DNA from: Planktothrix tepida PCC 9214
GTDB taxonomy: Bacteria; Cyanobacteriota; Cyanobacteriia; Cyanobacteriales; Microcoleaceae
Length of the DNA stretch: 64,000 nucleotides
Assembly: GCF_900009145.1 (NCBI RefSeq)
Contig: NZ_LN889796.1
Coordinates: 313,602-377,601, forward strand
Direction: 5' to 3'
Shown: piece by piece, positions 43,881-54,931 of the stretch
Position numbering within the stretch: the first letter of the stretch is position 1
How the letters are laid out: each line of letters opens with the position of its first letter
Translations under genes and position numbers: made by a program
The notes under the pieces: generated by a model
Seen by the model: the letters and a program-made list of their open reading frames with translations, nothing else
Databases searched by the model: none
Told to the model about the DNA's origin: nothing

Positions 43881-44038
43881 TTGCACTATTACTATAGTAG
43901 ACAATATTTTGGCAATCGTCAAGTTTTGGTTAATGTCGTTTATCACATTATTTGTCGTTTTTCACAAATTAGTGTCGTTTTTCACACTTGATTGTCGTTC
44001 AACAGGCTGATTAACAAATTAATGTCGTTTAACTTAAT

Positions 44039-44996
44039 GGCTCTCCTATACTTAGGGTTATAAGTAAGGCTTATATAAAAAGACAGGCTAGTAGCTTTTG
44101 GCGCATCATCTCAAAATTTTTGAAGCCATAGCTTTGACGAAGAATTAATTTGATCCGGTTGTTTAATCCCTCCATAACTCCACTGGTTGTTCGATTAATA
44201 AAATAATGGCAAATATCGGGAAGATGGTGTTTAAGAGTTTGGGCGGTTTTTCCAAAAACAATAAGAGCCGAATTGAGCCATTTCTTTAATCTTCTCATTC
44301 CCATAAGAACCGTTGTACTGCTTTCATAAATATCTCGGAGTTCCTCTTTTAATTCATAAGCGATACTCAAACAGGGGGAGGCCTTTAACAACAGTTTCAG
44401 ATCCCTTCTCTCTTCGGGGGTTAAATCGACATAATTTTTCAGCAGTAAGCACCGATTTTTTAAGCCTTTTAGTTCTAATTTAAGTCGAAGTTGATTCAGA
44501 GAACTGTTGACTAACTTCATCACATGAAATCGGTCAATGACAATTAAAGCATTAGGAAAAACTTCCCGAATCACTTTTTTAAATCCTCCCCACATATCCA
44601 CAGAAACCTCTTTGACCTTGGCTCTCATTATAACGAATGGTGTAATTCCTCCTTTTCTCTACAAATTCTAAGGGTTCTGTTGGATATTTTTTACATCCAG
44701 CACAATAAAATTGGCGACGGGGTAGATGCAGATAAACTCCCTGCCCACAAATAGATAGATCTCGGATTAACATCGAGCGAGTTTGATGAATATGATCGGT
44801 ATAATTTTGACAATGTGGACAAGTAATTCCCTCGTTTAATAAGTCTAATTTAAGAACAATAAAACCTTCTTGTTCTTGACAAGTGAACACCGTAATATTC
44901 GGGAGGTTGAGCAAACGCTCTAGTTGAAAGTCCATATTCAGTCGGAGTGTAAAACGTAGCTTACGCTACATTTTACACTATTTATTGAGGAGAGCC
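44039..44996 (-). mobile_element. ISL3-family insertion sequence, internally deleted
   Basis: Ends GGCTCTCCTATA (44039) and, inverted, GGCTCTCCTCAA (ending at 44996) share nine exact bases in the style of ISL3 termini. Inside is a single broken transposase gene. No 8-bp target duplication is found. At 958 bp it is shorter than a usual ISL3 element because the gene has lost its middle. Confidence 0.65.
44071..44935 (-). pseudogene. ISL3 transposase with frameshifting internal deletion
   Basis: The N-terminal piece (44935-44579) starts MDFQLERLLNLPNITVF and has the zinc-binding CPHC and CAGC pairs. The C-terminal piece (44628-44071) starts at RAKVKEVSVDMWGGFKKV and has VIDRFHVMKLV and TTSGVMEGLNNRIKLI, where the second and third catalytic acids lie. 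The join follows YTIRYN directly with a shift of frame, and the ~80 residues that should carry the first catalytic Asp (DEIS-type motif) are missing. Not active. Confidence 0.8.
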
Positions 44997-45291
44997 ATCA
45001 GGAGAATCTATCTGAGCAGAACATAGGGCCAAGGCTAAAGTTGAATCAGAGAAGTTGACCCTTGCATCAAATTGATTACCTAATCAATATTATAGAAAAC
45101 GACATCTATTTTGTGGAAAGTAGAAAACTACTCAAAATTGGCATTTTTCTAAGAAACGACAACTAAATTGTTAAATTCTCAAAGAGCGACACATAATGTG
45201 TGAATCTGAAGCGAAGGGTCTTTTACTCAAAAAAATGCTATAATGCTTATCAATAAAGGGTTTTAGTCCTGTTTCTCAAAGCGACATTAAT

Positions 45292-45672
45292 GTGGTAAAT
45301 GCGACATTTAATTTGATAACCGACAAAACCGCAGACGTTTATTATTATCCTGATATTATGGTAACTTGTGACTCCCGCGACAGAAATAATGGTTATTTTA
45401 AACAATATCCGAGTTTAATTATTGAAGTATTATCTGCCTCAACTGAAGCCTTTAACCGAGGTGATAAATTTGCCGACTATCGACAGATTGAAACCTTACA
45501 AGAATATGTATTGATTAGCCAAAATAAAATTAATATTGAATGTTTTAGACGAAATTCAGACGGACGATGGGAATTGTTTACCTATAAACCCCAGGAAACT
45601 CTTCAATTAGAAAGTATTAATTTTAGTTGTTCTGTCTCAGAAATTTATGAAGATGTATTAGGATTGAATTAA
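45292..45672 (+). pseudogene. Uma2-family nuclease-like gene, 5' truncated
   Basis: From about 45326 the frame encodes the C-terminal two-thirds of a Uma2 (DUF820) protein: YYYPDIMVTCDSRD, PSLIIEVLSASTEAFNRGDKF, YRQIETLQEYVLIS. The conserved PD-(D/E)xK-like residues D and E are in this part. The N-terminal third is replaced by the right end of the Tn7-like element; the GTG start at 45292 lies in that end. The missing part is not found on the other side of the element. Confidence 0.7.
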
Positions 45673-45765
45673 ATGAGTATAATTACGCCCTAAATATTCC
45701 TAATTTTCCAAAGATTTAATTAAATTGTACTCATTTAACAAAAATTGTGATACCATTTTCAGCTA

Positions 45766-47250
<1,485 letters not shown>

Positions 47251-47259
47251 TTCAATAAG

Positions 47260-47327
47260 TTAGAAACCGGGTTTCTAAAGTAGTTCTTCGTTGGAGCTAA
47301 CATTCTGGCGATAAACCCGGTTTCTAA
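47260..47327. repeat. AGAAACCGGGTTTCT repeat pair after thiC
   Basis: TTAGAAACCGGGTTTCTAA (47260-47278) is itself a palindrome; an inverted partner, AAACCCGGTTTCTAA, lies at 47313-47327. Together they can form a long stem downstream of thiC and may terminate it. Same repeat family as at 15866 and 17052. Confidence 0.6.
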
Positions 47328-47388
47328 TTGTTTACTTTTTAGGTTAAAATGAATTCAAAGAGGTGGTGCCAAGGCAAAATAACGGTGT

Positions 47389-47856
47389 ATGAATTATCAA
47401 CGAATTTTAGTTGCCATTGACCAGTCAGTACAAAGTAAAATGGTATTTGAAACTGCGTTAGAATTAGCGCGGAAATCATCGGGACAGTTGATGATTTTTC
47501 ACCGTTTGTCTTTGGACGAACCGGAAAGTTATACTTATACCAGTGTGCAAGTTGAAAAGATTGTTCACCATTATAAATTTGTTCAAGAGAAGTTAGAACA
47601 AGATTTAGAAAAAGTGCGGTTATGGTTAACTGGGTTAGAAAACCGTGCCATTGAAGCAGGAATTCAAGCCGAATGGGATTGGAAAGAAGGGAATGCAGGA
47701 CGTTTGATTTGTCAGGTCGCTAAAAATTGGAATGCTGATATTATCGTCATGGGAAGACGTGGAAAAAGTGCGGTTATGGAAACACTTTTAGGGAGTGTGA
47801 GTTATCATGTTGTCCATCATGCCCCCTGTGCGGTATTGATTGTTCAAGGGAAATAG
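47389..47856 (+). CDS. Universal stress protein (UspA family)
   Basis: 155 aa, cytoplasmic. Begins with the family strand YQRILVAIDQS and ends with the ATP-binding signature G-2x-G-9x-G(S): GRRGKSAVMETLLGSVSYHVVHHAPCAVLIV (shown in full only as a pattern; about 118-150). Probable nucleotide-binding stress regulator; trigger unknown. Confidence 0.9.
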   Translation: MNYQRILVAIDQSVQSKMVFETALELARKSSGQLMIFHRLSLDEPESYTYTSVQVEKIVHHYKFVQEKLEQDLEKVRLWLTGLENRAIEAGIQAEWDWKEGNAGRLICQVAKNWNADIIVMGRRGKSAVMETLLGSVSYHVVHHAPCAVLIVQGK

Positions 47857-47894
47857 GGTGTTGGCAAATGAACTTACAGAGATTGAATCACAAT

Positions 47895-48116
47895 TTACTC
47901 TTGAAGGCTAGAAATTTCATCCACCACTTCAATTTGTTTGCGTGCAATAGACCGATAAATTCGACTGAGCGATCGCAATTCCTCTTCCGTTAAACTCTCA
48001 TCAAAAATTGCAGCCAATAACCCATAGCGATCAGCTAATGTGATCTGACCTGTTTCATTAACTTTAACGAACAATTCGCTGAGTGCGGACTCAATTAAAC
48101 AAATAGGTGGTTCCAT
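47895..48116 (-). CDS. Small helical hypothetical protein
   Basis: ATG at 48116 (MEPPICLIESALSEL) is preferred over one at 48182 whose first 22 residues look non-coding. About 73 aa, helical, with GQITLADRYGLLAAIFDES and LTEEELRSLSRIYRSIARKQ. This layout is shared by many small cyanobacterial proteins and, more loosely, by the protein at 30535. Role unknown. Confidence 0.6.
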   Translation of the reverse strand: MEPPICLIESALSELFVKVNETGQITLADRYGLLAAIFDESLTEEELRSLSRIYRSIARKQIEVVDEISSLQE

Positions 48117-48386
48117 GATCCGGTTAGTTGGGATAACTGAATTGATGTGATGATGGAGAATCGAGAATTTGGAAAACTCCACAGATTTAGAGATAATTCT
48201 GTAGAGTTTTAGCCTGTAATTCGATGAGAACTATTAAATAAGGGGGTTTGAACTTTTAATCTTTACAGCTATTATTTCAGAGTTTGGGCTTCAAAGACGT
48301 GATTAAACCTCAATAACAATTGTGATTCTTAGGATGTTATACTGTGATCTCAATCATGCCTAGCCAGTGATTTGACTCATACAAAC

Positions 48387-48593
48387 TTAATTTAATTTTA
48401 AGGCACTGACAGGAACATCATCCCAAGATTCAACGGTTCTCAGAATAGCAACCCAACCTTGTTGTTTTTGGATTTCTGTTAAGTTTCTTTGAAAGGACTG
48501 ATGGCAATCTTGAGCTTGCTTCTCATCACAACAAGCAATACAAGAATAGACGATTCCCATCGGATCAAGTTGTTCATTTACCCAAATGGTCAT
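48387..48593 (-). CDS. Small Cys-containing hypothetical protein
   Basis: 68 aa: a short strand MTIWVNEQLDPMGIVYSC leads to CIACC-like cysteines (SCIACCDEKQAQDC) and a helical middle. Five Cys in 68 residues suggest metal binding or redox chemistry, but only this composition is seen. GGAG before the ATG supports translation. Confidence 0.55.
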   Translation of the reverse strand: MTIWVNEQLDPMGIVYSCIACCDEKQAQDCHQSFQRNLTEIQKQQGWVAILRTVESWDDVPVSALKLN

Positions 48594-48681
48594 TGTAAAT
48601 TTTCTCCTGACTCAATACCCATGAATGGCTTTTATTTTATCAACATTCAAGCACAAGGCTCAAAAAAGTAAAAAGGACAGA

Positions 48682-49170
48682 TTATTTTGGGTTTCCCAAT
48701 GCTGCTAAAGAAGCTCCAGTGACCCGACAAATGCGCCAGTCGGGGAAAATTTTCGCGCCTATTTTTTCATAAAAATCAATAGCGGGTTGATTCCAATCTA
48801 AAACAGACCATTCTAAACGTCCACACCCTCTGGATACTGCTAATTCTGCTACATGAGTGATTAAGGCTTTACCAATCCCTTGACGACGATATTCAGGAAG
48901 GACAAATAAATCTTCTAAATAAATTCCAGGTTGGGTTAAAAACGTAGAATAGTTATGAAAAAATAAGGCAAAACCAACGGCTTTTCCTTTAACTTCAGCT
49001 AAAATTGCTTCTATATAGGATGGAGAACCCAATAAATGTTGTTTTAAGTTTTCCGCACTTCCACTCACTTCATGGGATAGGTTTTCGTATTCCGCTAAGG
49101 CTTGAATCAGTTGGAATAAAACAGGAATATCCTCAAGGGTTGCTGGTCTTAAAATTGCTGATTTTGACAT
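48682..49170 (-). CDS. GNAT-family N-acetyltransferase
   Basis: About 162 aa from ATG 49170 (MSKSAILRPATLEDIP), the usual GNAT opening; an upstream ATG at 49203 would add 11 residues. The acetyl-CoA pyrophosphate loop is RRQGIGKALI (about 91-100), preceded by YLEDLFVLPEY. It resembles diamine/amino-acid acetyltransferases (WSVLDWNQPAIDFYEKIGA); substrate not known. Confidence 0.85.
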   Translation of the reverse strand: MSKSAILRPATLEDIPVLFQLIQALAEYENLSHEVSGSAENLKQHLLGSPSYIEAILAEVKGKAVGFALFFHNYSTFLTQPGIYLEDLFVLPEYRRQGIGKALITHVAELAVSRGCGRLEWSVLDWNQPAIDFYEKIGAKIFPDWRICRVTGASLAALGNPK

Positions 49171-49268
49171 ATCCGATTTTGAACAGTTGATAATGACAAT
49201 CAAATTTTTTCTAACGTGTTAGATTTTTGTCAGTATACAACAATTCAAATCAATCCTACCGGAAAAAA

Positions 49269-50267
49269 TTATTTAATCCAACCTTTTAACCGTTCTGCAA
49301 TATGAGGACGACGTAACTTTCGCATGGCTCTGGCTTGAATTTGTCGCACTCGTTCCCGTGAAAGATCATAAAGACCACTCACTTCTTCTAAGGTGTAAGG
49401 AACTCCGGTGGTTAATCCAAATCGCAAAGCTAAAACATCTTTTTCCCGTTCCGTTAAAACCGTTCCTAAAACTTCCAATAAATCCTGACGCATCATCATT
49501 TCATTCATTTGAGCTTCAGGGGTTTGAGTTTCTTGATCTTCTAAAATATCCATTAATTCCGAGTTCTCTTCCGTCCCAATTCGGTGATTTAATGATAGAG
49601 ATTTCCGATGAACTTGTTCAAGAATGCGAATTTGTTGGGGGGTAATCGCAACAGCTTCTGCTAATTCTTCTTCCGTAGGTTTTCGTTGAAGCGATCGCTT
49701 TAAATCTCGGTAAGCTATCTTGAGTTTATTCAATTGTTCAACAACATGAACGGGTAATCGAATGGTGCGTCCTTGATTAGCAATGGTTCGGGTAATCCCT
49801 TGACGAATCCACCAATAAGCATAGGTAGAAAATTTATATCCTTTATCTGGATCAAATTTCTCCGTAGCGCGGTTGAGTCCTAAAGCCCCTTCTTGAATTA
49901 AATCTAAAAACGGAACCCCTCGATTAATATAACGTTTAGCAATAGAAACCACTAACCGTAAATTAGAACTAATCATCCGACTTTTAGCCGCCGTTCCTAA
50001 TTTTAGTTGATGTTTGAGTTCTGTTTCCGTAATGCCTAGAAACGTGGCGAGTTCTACGGGAGTAGGTAAGTACCCTAATTCCAGGGTCAGTCGAGTTTGT
50101 AATTCTTCAATTTTAACCAGGGTTTGAATATGACGACCGAGTTCTATTTCTTCATTGGGTTTGAGTAAAGGATAACGCGCCATGCGTTTAAATAATGCAG
50201 CAATTGCGTCATCTCCCGCTACAGTGGTTTCTGTAATCGGAAAAAACGTCGAATTCTGTGGATTCAT
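49269..50267 (-). CDS. RNA polymerase sigma factor, sigma-70 group 2-like
   Basis: 332 aa. Region 1.2/2 with [29 protein letters not shown] and [19 protein letters not shown]; -10 recognition region [14 protein letters not shown]; region 3; region 4 with the -35 helix-turn-helix [20 protein letters not shown] near 290-310. It lacks the long N-terminal part of the principal sigma, so it is probably an alternative group 2 factor (SigB/C/D/E type) for stress, light or nutrient response. Exact class not settled. Confidence 0.9.
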   Translation of the reverse strand: MNPQNSTFFPITETTVAGDDAIAALFKRMARYPLLKPNEEIELGRHIQTLVKIEELQTRLTLELGYLPTPVELATFLGITETELKHQLKLGTAAKSRMISSNLRLVVSIAKRYINRGVPFLDLIQEGALGLNRATEKFDPDKGYKFSTYAYWWIRQGITRTIANQGRTIRLPVHVVEQLNKLKIAYRDLKRSLQRKPTEEELAEAVAITPQQIRILEQVHRKSLSLNHRIGTEENSELMDILEDQETQTPEAQMNEMMMRQDLLEVLGTVLTEREKDVLALRFGLTTGVPYTLEEVSGLYDLSRERVRQIQARAMRKLRRPHIAERLKGWIK

Positions 50268-50572
50268 GGTTATATCCTCCAGTTGACGATCTAAATTTGA
50301 ACAGTTCGCTTGCAGTTTTCCCCATCGTCAAAATCTTCTGTCAGATCAGAAGACAAGGAAATCCCATCTATCACTACTTTATGTTGGTTCCATTATAGAA
50401 GACTCTTTTAAAAAACTGGGAGAATTAATCCTATCTCTACAGAAGCCAGGAGATAGGTGTTCGGTGTTTTCACCTCAAAAGTTAAAGCTCAAAATTCAAA
50501 ATCCAATTTCTTGAACTTTGAATCATGAGCCTTGATAAAATTCGGCAAATTTGAGAGGAATAACTCTAATCC

Positions 50573-50938
50573 TTAACTCCACATTCCTACACTCTTAGTG
50601 GGTCGAGGAACAAAAGGAGGAATATCCGAATCAGAGTCAGATGGAACAGCAGGAGTTGTTGGGGGGGAAGTAAATTCCGACGTGGGAATACCTTTAGGTT
50701 CTGCATCGGGTTCATCGGGGCAAAATTCTAAACGAATCCGAAACTTCCCGGTTTGCCAAGATTTACCAGGACGTAGCAGTTGACACTCGATCCCTTCCTT
50801 AAATAAATTTTCCTCCTCTAACTTAGATTCCATAATAGACAAAAATTCACTAGCTTTAAATGTGCATTGAAACATCAAGGCACTTTCACTGGTATTAATC
50901 ACATCATCATCATTGAGAATATAAGTTGAATCGCTCAT
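50573..50938 (-). CDS. KGK domain protein
   Basis: 121 aa. Residues 1-75 match the cyanobacterial KGK family: LNDDDVINTS at the start, then LRPGKSWQTGKFRIRLEFCPDEP (pattern GKxWxxGK). The C-terminal ~45 residues are Pro/Ser/Asp-rich and probably disordered. Function of the family is unknown. Upstream gap of ~60 bp to ccsA, which is transcribed the same way. Confidence 0.75.
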   Translation of the reverse strand: MSDSTYILNDDDVINTSESALMFQCTFKASEFLSIMESKLEEENLFKEGIECQLLRPGKSWQTGKFRIRLEFCPDEPDAEPKGIPTSEFTSPPTTPAVPSDSDSDIPPFVPRPTKSVGMWS

Positions 50939-51000
50939 TTCTGTGTCCTGTAAATTGTCTTTTGTGCAAGGGAATTACCCTCAAAAGGGTTCAAATTCAT

Positions 51001-52032
51001 TTAGAAGAACCAACCGTAGGAATGTAACCCTTTTCCTAATAGATTAACTCCTAAATAGCACACCCACACCACGACGAATCCTGTGGCTGCTAAAATAGCA
51101 GGTTTCCGTCCTTGCCAACCGCGAGTAATGCGTGCGTGTAAATAAGCGGCGAACACTAACCAAGTAATTAACGCCCAGGTTTCTTTGGGATCCCAACTCC
51201 AATAGGAACCCCAAGCTTCATTCGCCCAAACAGCCCCAGCGATAATCCCAATGGTTAAAAGCGGAAATCCTAATCCAATAATCCGATAACTGATATTATC
51301 AATCGTTTCCACTAACGTTAATCGCTGTGGAGACAGAGGTTGAACAGAGAGAAGATTATCTGTGAGTTTAACCGCTTCTAAGACAGCCGTTGTACTATTT
51401 CCATTCGTTGTTAACCCTTGGGGGTTGGAGTCTGTAACCGTGGACAGAGAATAGGTGACTAAATTAGTAACCGGTTTCTGATGATTTCGAGAAATGCGGG
51501 TTCCGAGAGAACTACCACTTAATTCAACTTCCTGTCCCCGTGTCAGAATTAAAAAGGCGATCGCTAACAAAGAACCGACCATTAAGGTGGCATAACTTAA
51601 CATCATGACGCTGACGTGCATCATTAACCAGTTAGATTTTAAAGCGGGTACTAACGGTTCAGCCACGCGCATTTGGGGCGGTAATTTTAAAGCTGCAAAG
51701 GCTACAATTGCCATCGCCACAGGAGAAGTTACAACTCCCACTAAACGGCTACGACTCATATTTTCAGCAATCAGATGAATCGTTGTAATACCCCACGTTA
51801 GGAAAAATAGCGATTCATATAAATTACTAATAGGAAAGTAACCTGCCTCAATCCATCTCGCTCCCAATAGGGCTGCAATCGAAAGATTAGCGATCGCCAT
51901 TCCTGCGGTTCCCAACGCCCAGAGATAAGGAATATTAGGAAATGCAGCCCCCACCCAATACAATAACAGGGTGGCAAATAAAAGGGCAAAGGATATATTA
52001 TCTAATCCATTCTGGAGTATAACCAGACTCAT
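51001..52032 (-). CDS. ccsA: Cytochrome c synthase subunit CcsA
   Basis: System II cytochrome c maturation protein, thylakoid/cytoplasmic membrane; with CcsB it moves haem outward and joins it to CXXCH motifs of cytochromes such as c6, f and cM. 343 aa with about eight membrane helices. The haem-handling WWD-type motif is [13 protein letters not shown] (about 267-279), with conserved His in the C-terminal LHSYGWFF. CcsB is not in the window. Confidence 0.93.
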   Translation of the reverse strand: MSLVILQNGLDNISFALLFATLLLYWVGAAFPNIPYLWALGTAGMAIANLSIAALLGARWIEAGYFPISNLYESLFFLTWGITTIHLIAENMSRSRLVGVVTSPVAMAIVAFAALKLPPQMRVAEPLVPALKSNWLMMHVSVMMLSYATLMVGSLLAIAFLILTRGQEVELSGSSLGTRISRNHQKPVTNLVTYSLSTVTDSNPQGLTTNGNSTTAVLEAVKLTDNLLSVQPLSPQRLTLVETIDNISYRIIGLGFPLLTIGIIAGAVWANEAWGSYWSWDPKETWALITWLVFAAYLHARITRGWQGRKPAILAATGFVVVWVCYLGVNLLGKGLHSYGWFF

Positions 52033-52397
52033 GAACGATTCTCCTGGTAACGGTATGAATTACCGAGTTTTTTCAGAACTCTATCTCTACTGATCCTACC
52101 GATTCCTGGCGATCTTGGGTGATGTTTCCGTTGAGATCCTGATTTCGTAAAGTTCGGACATTGCGCTGATTCCATCAGCAACAACCGAACCCAATTGCCT
52201 TAAAAACCTTGATACCTTGTAAGTAAAGATTAAGCAGCACTGAGATAGGGGATGTTGAGCGTCGGGAAATCCAGCCTGATTAAACCCCTAAATTGAGATC
52301 AGGAGCAGCTTAGGAAATTAATCTGCTGAACTATATTAAAGAATATTAATCAAAAAACAACTGGCTTCAGGATCACTGTATTGAGGAGAGGGGAAGA
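52033..52397. other. Divergent promoter region, ccsA/dnaJ-like
   Basis: 365 bp between divergent genes. No gene or RNA family is recognised. GAGGAGAGGGGAAGA just before the ATG at 52398 is a strong ribosome-binding site for the chaperone gene. Confidence 0.35.
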
Positions 52398-53408
52398 ATG
52401 CCTGGGACTGACTATAAAGACTACTACGCGATTTTAGGATTGGAGAAAGTGGCAACGGCTGATGATATTAAAAAAGCCTACCGTAAACTTGCCCGGAAAT
52501 ATCACCCGGATATGAATCCAGGGAATAAACAAGCCGAAGCCCGTTTTAAAGAAGTGAACGAAGCCTATGAAGTTTTGTCCGACACTGATAAACGGGGAAA
52601 ATACGATCAATTTGGTCAATATTGGAATCAAGCCGGAAGTGCCGGATGGCCCGGTGGGGCAGGTTCCAACGTAGATTTTAGCGGATTTGACTTTAGCCAA
52701 TTTAACAGTTTTGATGAATTTATTAATGCTCTTTTAGGCCGTGCGGGTGGAGGGCCAAGACCTGGAGCAAGTAGCAGTCGCAGTTATTCCTATCGTACCC
52801 AACCCGGAAATCCTTCGGGATTTGGAGGGGGTGCTTATAATGATTTTTCCTCTGGATTTAATAGCCGCAACACTTCTGCCATCGCCGATTCGGAAGCGAT
52901 TGTCACGCTCTCTCTCAGTGAAGCCTTTCATGGAACCCAAAAACGCTATGGAACCGGGGAAGTCACGATTCCGGCGGGAGTAAAACCGGGGAGTAAAATT
53001 AGAGTTCGTGGTCAAGGTCAACTCGATCCCTACACCCAACAACGGGGGGATTTATACCTGAAAGTGGAACTGCAACCCCATCCTTTTTTCCAATTTGACG
53101 GGGAAAATTTGGTTTGTGAACTGCCTTTAACCCCGGATGAAGTGGTTTTAGGAACCTCTGTTGAAGTTCCTACACCCGATGGGATGGTAACGATGAATAT
53201 TCCACCGGGAATTCGTTCAGGACAGTCCTTGCGATTGCGAGGCAAAGGATGGCCAAAACCCAAGGGAGGAGGACGCACGGATCAATTAGTTAAAATTGTT
53301 GTAGTTCCCCCTAAAGAACTTAATCCCAATGAACGAGAATATTATGAAAAAATTCGCGCGACTCGGACGTTTAATCCCCGCAGCAGCTTGAAAGAAATGA
53401 AACTCTAA
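52398..53408 (+). CDS. DnaJ-type co-chaperone without zinc finger (CbpA-like)
   Basis: 336 aa. J domain at about 5-70 with the essential HPD ([10 protein letters not shown]) that stimulates Hsp70 ATPase. A Gly/Phe/Ser-rich linker (about 75-165) follows, then two beta-barrel client-binding domains ([49 protein letters not shown]). The four CxxCxGxG zinc repeats of type I DnaJ are absent, so it is type II/CbpA-like. Confidence 0.92.
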   Translation: MPGTDYKDYYAILGLEKVATADDIKKAYRKLARKYHPDMNPGNKQAEARFKEVNEAYEVLSDTDKRGKYDQFGQYWNQAGSAGWPGGAGSNVDFSGFDFSQFNSFDEFINALLGRAGGGPRPGASSSRSYSYRTQPGNPSGFGGGAYNDFSSGFNSRNTSAIADSEAIVTLSLSEAFHGTQKRYGTGEVTIPAGVKPGSKIRVRGQGQLDPYTQQRGDLYLKVELQPHPFFQFDGENLVCELPLTPDEVVLGTSVEVPTPDGMVTMNIPPGIRSGQSLRLRGKGWPKPKGGGRTDQLVKIVVVPPKELNPNEREYYEKIRATRTFNPRSSLKEMKL

Positions 53409-53496
53409 AAATGTTTAAACCGATCAGAAGCATGGTGTCCTGATCGGTTAATACTGTGAACTTGCATAAATTGTTGAATGTTTTTGGACGATAAAA

Positions 53497-53676
53497 CTAC
53501 TCATTCACCCATTGGCAAGAAAGCCGAGAATTTTCATCCTTTACCCAACGCGCCACTAATTGTCCTTTTTTGGCGAGGCTTTTGCTTTGGGTCTGGGTCA
53601 AAATCGGCGTTTCTAGGGTCGGTTTTTCTAGGTGTGGATGAGAAAGGGGTTTCCTCCAGTAAAGATTGATAAACAT
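53497..53676 (-). CDS. 59-aa conserved-looking small protein
   Basis: ATG at 53676, TAG at 53497-53499. The translation starts MFINLYWRKPLSHPH and ends LVARWVKDENSRLSCQWVNE, a terminal block I recall from small conserved cyanobacterial proteins. Soluble, basic N-terminus. The overlapping plus frame at 53478-53669 is its shadow. It is convergent with the DnaJ-type gene. Function unknown. Confidence 0.6.
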   Translation of the reverse strand: MFINLYWRKPLSHPHLEKPTLETPILTQTQSKSLAKKGQLVARWVKDENSRLSCQWVNE

Positions 53677-53845
53677 TGTAGGTTTTCCTCCCCAAACTTT
53701 TCTATTTCTTTTTTAATTCCACTTTATCCCTTATCGAAATTTTGTTACGAAAATGACAAATACTTTAACAGTTGTGCAAAGTTTTGTAAATAAACCGTTA
53801 AGAATTGAAAGACGTTTGGGGAAAGAAACTATCAATCATTTACCT

Positions 53846-54931
53846 TCAGTTTTGAATCTGTTCCCAAGCGGTAATAATAGTGCGTAAGGGTTGGGGGAGA
53901 AATTGAACGTTTAAATCGGCATAGCGGGTTACGGTGGCTTGTCCCACTAAGGTTACGGTGATGAAATCAGCGGCTCCTGAAGGCGCGGGAAAACTGAGAC
54001 GATCATATTGAGTGAACGGTTGTGTAGTCAGCAGTCTTTGGAAAGCCTGAACTTCTTGGGGTGGAATCCAATTCCGTTTAATGATAGAAGGTTGACCTCC
54101 GTTTAATTGTTGGGAAGTAATCCATCCATCTGACCACAACGTTACTTTAGACAAACCTCCCGTAATTCCCCCAGAAGAAATGGTCTGAAATACAGCACCT
54201 CTGGGTAAGGAAGGAGAGACTTCAGTGGGACTAAAGGGAATCGGTTGCAGGGTTCCAATATTGCTATTTCCTTGAGCCGTGGTGCTATAAAGTCGGACTT
54301 GAAATCCATCCTGATTTGTATGGTAAATCCAACGTTGACCCCTACCTCTGACGGTGATTTGCCAACCGAAAATTGCAATTTGAGGACACATTTGATCAGG
54401 TTGATGAACGCCTAAACATCCATCCCAAAGACGAGAATTGGCTTGAATAATTTGAAGTTGATTCCGGGGAATTCCTGACTGGGACTGTGCCGCTTTTAAT
54501 ACGGCTTCTTTTACAGAAACAGGTAAAACACTCAAACCATTTTCCAGATAAATTGTATTCCCTCGGTTATTCGTGCGAAATAGTAAACCTTTTTCGCCAC
54601 TCTTAACGGTGACTAACCAGCCTTCGACTTGGCTTTGGGAACAGGCGATGTCGGGAAAGGAAAGACCTAAACAGCCATTAGGCCAGATGCGACGTTCTGC
54701 ATTGAGAAGGGTGACACTCGATGCAGGAACACCAGTAAGTTCCATAGCTTTTTGTTTGACCAAAGCTGCAAGGGATATTGGAAAGTCAGAAGTCAAAGGA
54801 TTAGAGGGATTCACAAACTGAGCAACAGGAACTGAATTGTTGTTTGCTTGGAGGGGAAAGGCATAGAGGGGTTCAGCCGGAAGTAAACACAGAACACCGA
54901 GTAGAGCAATGAATCGAGGATGAACTCTCAT
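53846..54931 (-). CDS. Secreted protein with two ~60-aa repeats
   Basis: 361 aa with a signal peptide (about 1-24, LLGVLCLLPAEPLYA). Two similar units follow: LNAERRIWPNGCLGLSFPDIAC...GWLVTV...RTNNRGNTIYL (about 80-135) and IQANSRLWDGCLGVHQPDQMC...GWQITV...HTNQDGFQVRL (about 155-210). Each has a Cys pair that could form a disulfide. The C-terminal ~130 residues form another domain (ISSGGITGGLSKVTLWSDG). Periplasmic or surface; role unknown. Confidence 0.65.
   Translation of the reverse strand: MRVHPRFIALLGVLCLLPAEPLYAFPLQANNNSVPVAQFVNPSNPLTSDFPISLAALVKQKAMELTGVPASSVTLLNAERRIWPNGCLGLSFPDIACSQSQVEGWLVTVKSGEKGLLFRTNNRGNTIYLENGLSVLPVSVKEAVLKAAQSQSGIPRNQLQIIQANSRLWDGCLGVHQPDQMCPQIAIFGWQITVRGRGQRWIYHTNQDGFQVRLYSTTAQGNSNIGTLQPIPFSPTEVSPSLPRGAVFQTISSGGITGGLSKVTLWSDGWITSQQLNGGQPSIIKRNWIPPQEVQAFQRLLTTQPFTQYDRLSFPAPSGAADFITVTLVGQATVTRYADLNVQFLPQPLRTIITAWEQIQN

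Larger units (their letters stand above)
43934..45325. mobile_element. Mini Tn7-like (CAST-end-like) element, non-autonomous
   Basis: Left end: TGTCG at 43934, 43953, 43973, 43993 and 44023. Right end: the inverse CGACA ending at 45325, 45306, 45286, 45191, 45161 and 45104. The outer spacings are 19 then 20 bp at both ends, and the outermost ~50 bp of each end align (TGTCGTTTATCACATTATT against TGTCGGTTATCAAATTAAA). Multiple short inverted TnsB-type sites with TGT...ACA termini are the hallmark of Tn7-like transposons, including type V-K CASTs of cyanobacteria. There are no tnsB, tnsC, tniQ or cas12k genes; the interior holds only a defective ISL3 element. Flanking 5-mers (GTTAA, AAACC) do not match, so no target duplication survives. 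It lies 53 bp upstream of the ssrA 5' end. Confidence 0.6.

Noticed and set aside
43774-44010. 78-aa plus-strand frame opposite the tmRNA gene
   Set aside because: It is antisense to the tag and 5' part of ssrA and runs into the transposon-end repeats; its content is explained by those.
45000-45281. Search for a tracrRNA, short CRISPR or guide-like repeat inside the Tn7-like element
   Set aside because: A TATAAT box is present near 45238, but I found no repeat or anti-repeat of V-K type and no guide matching ssrA.
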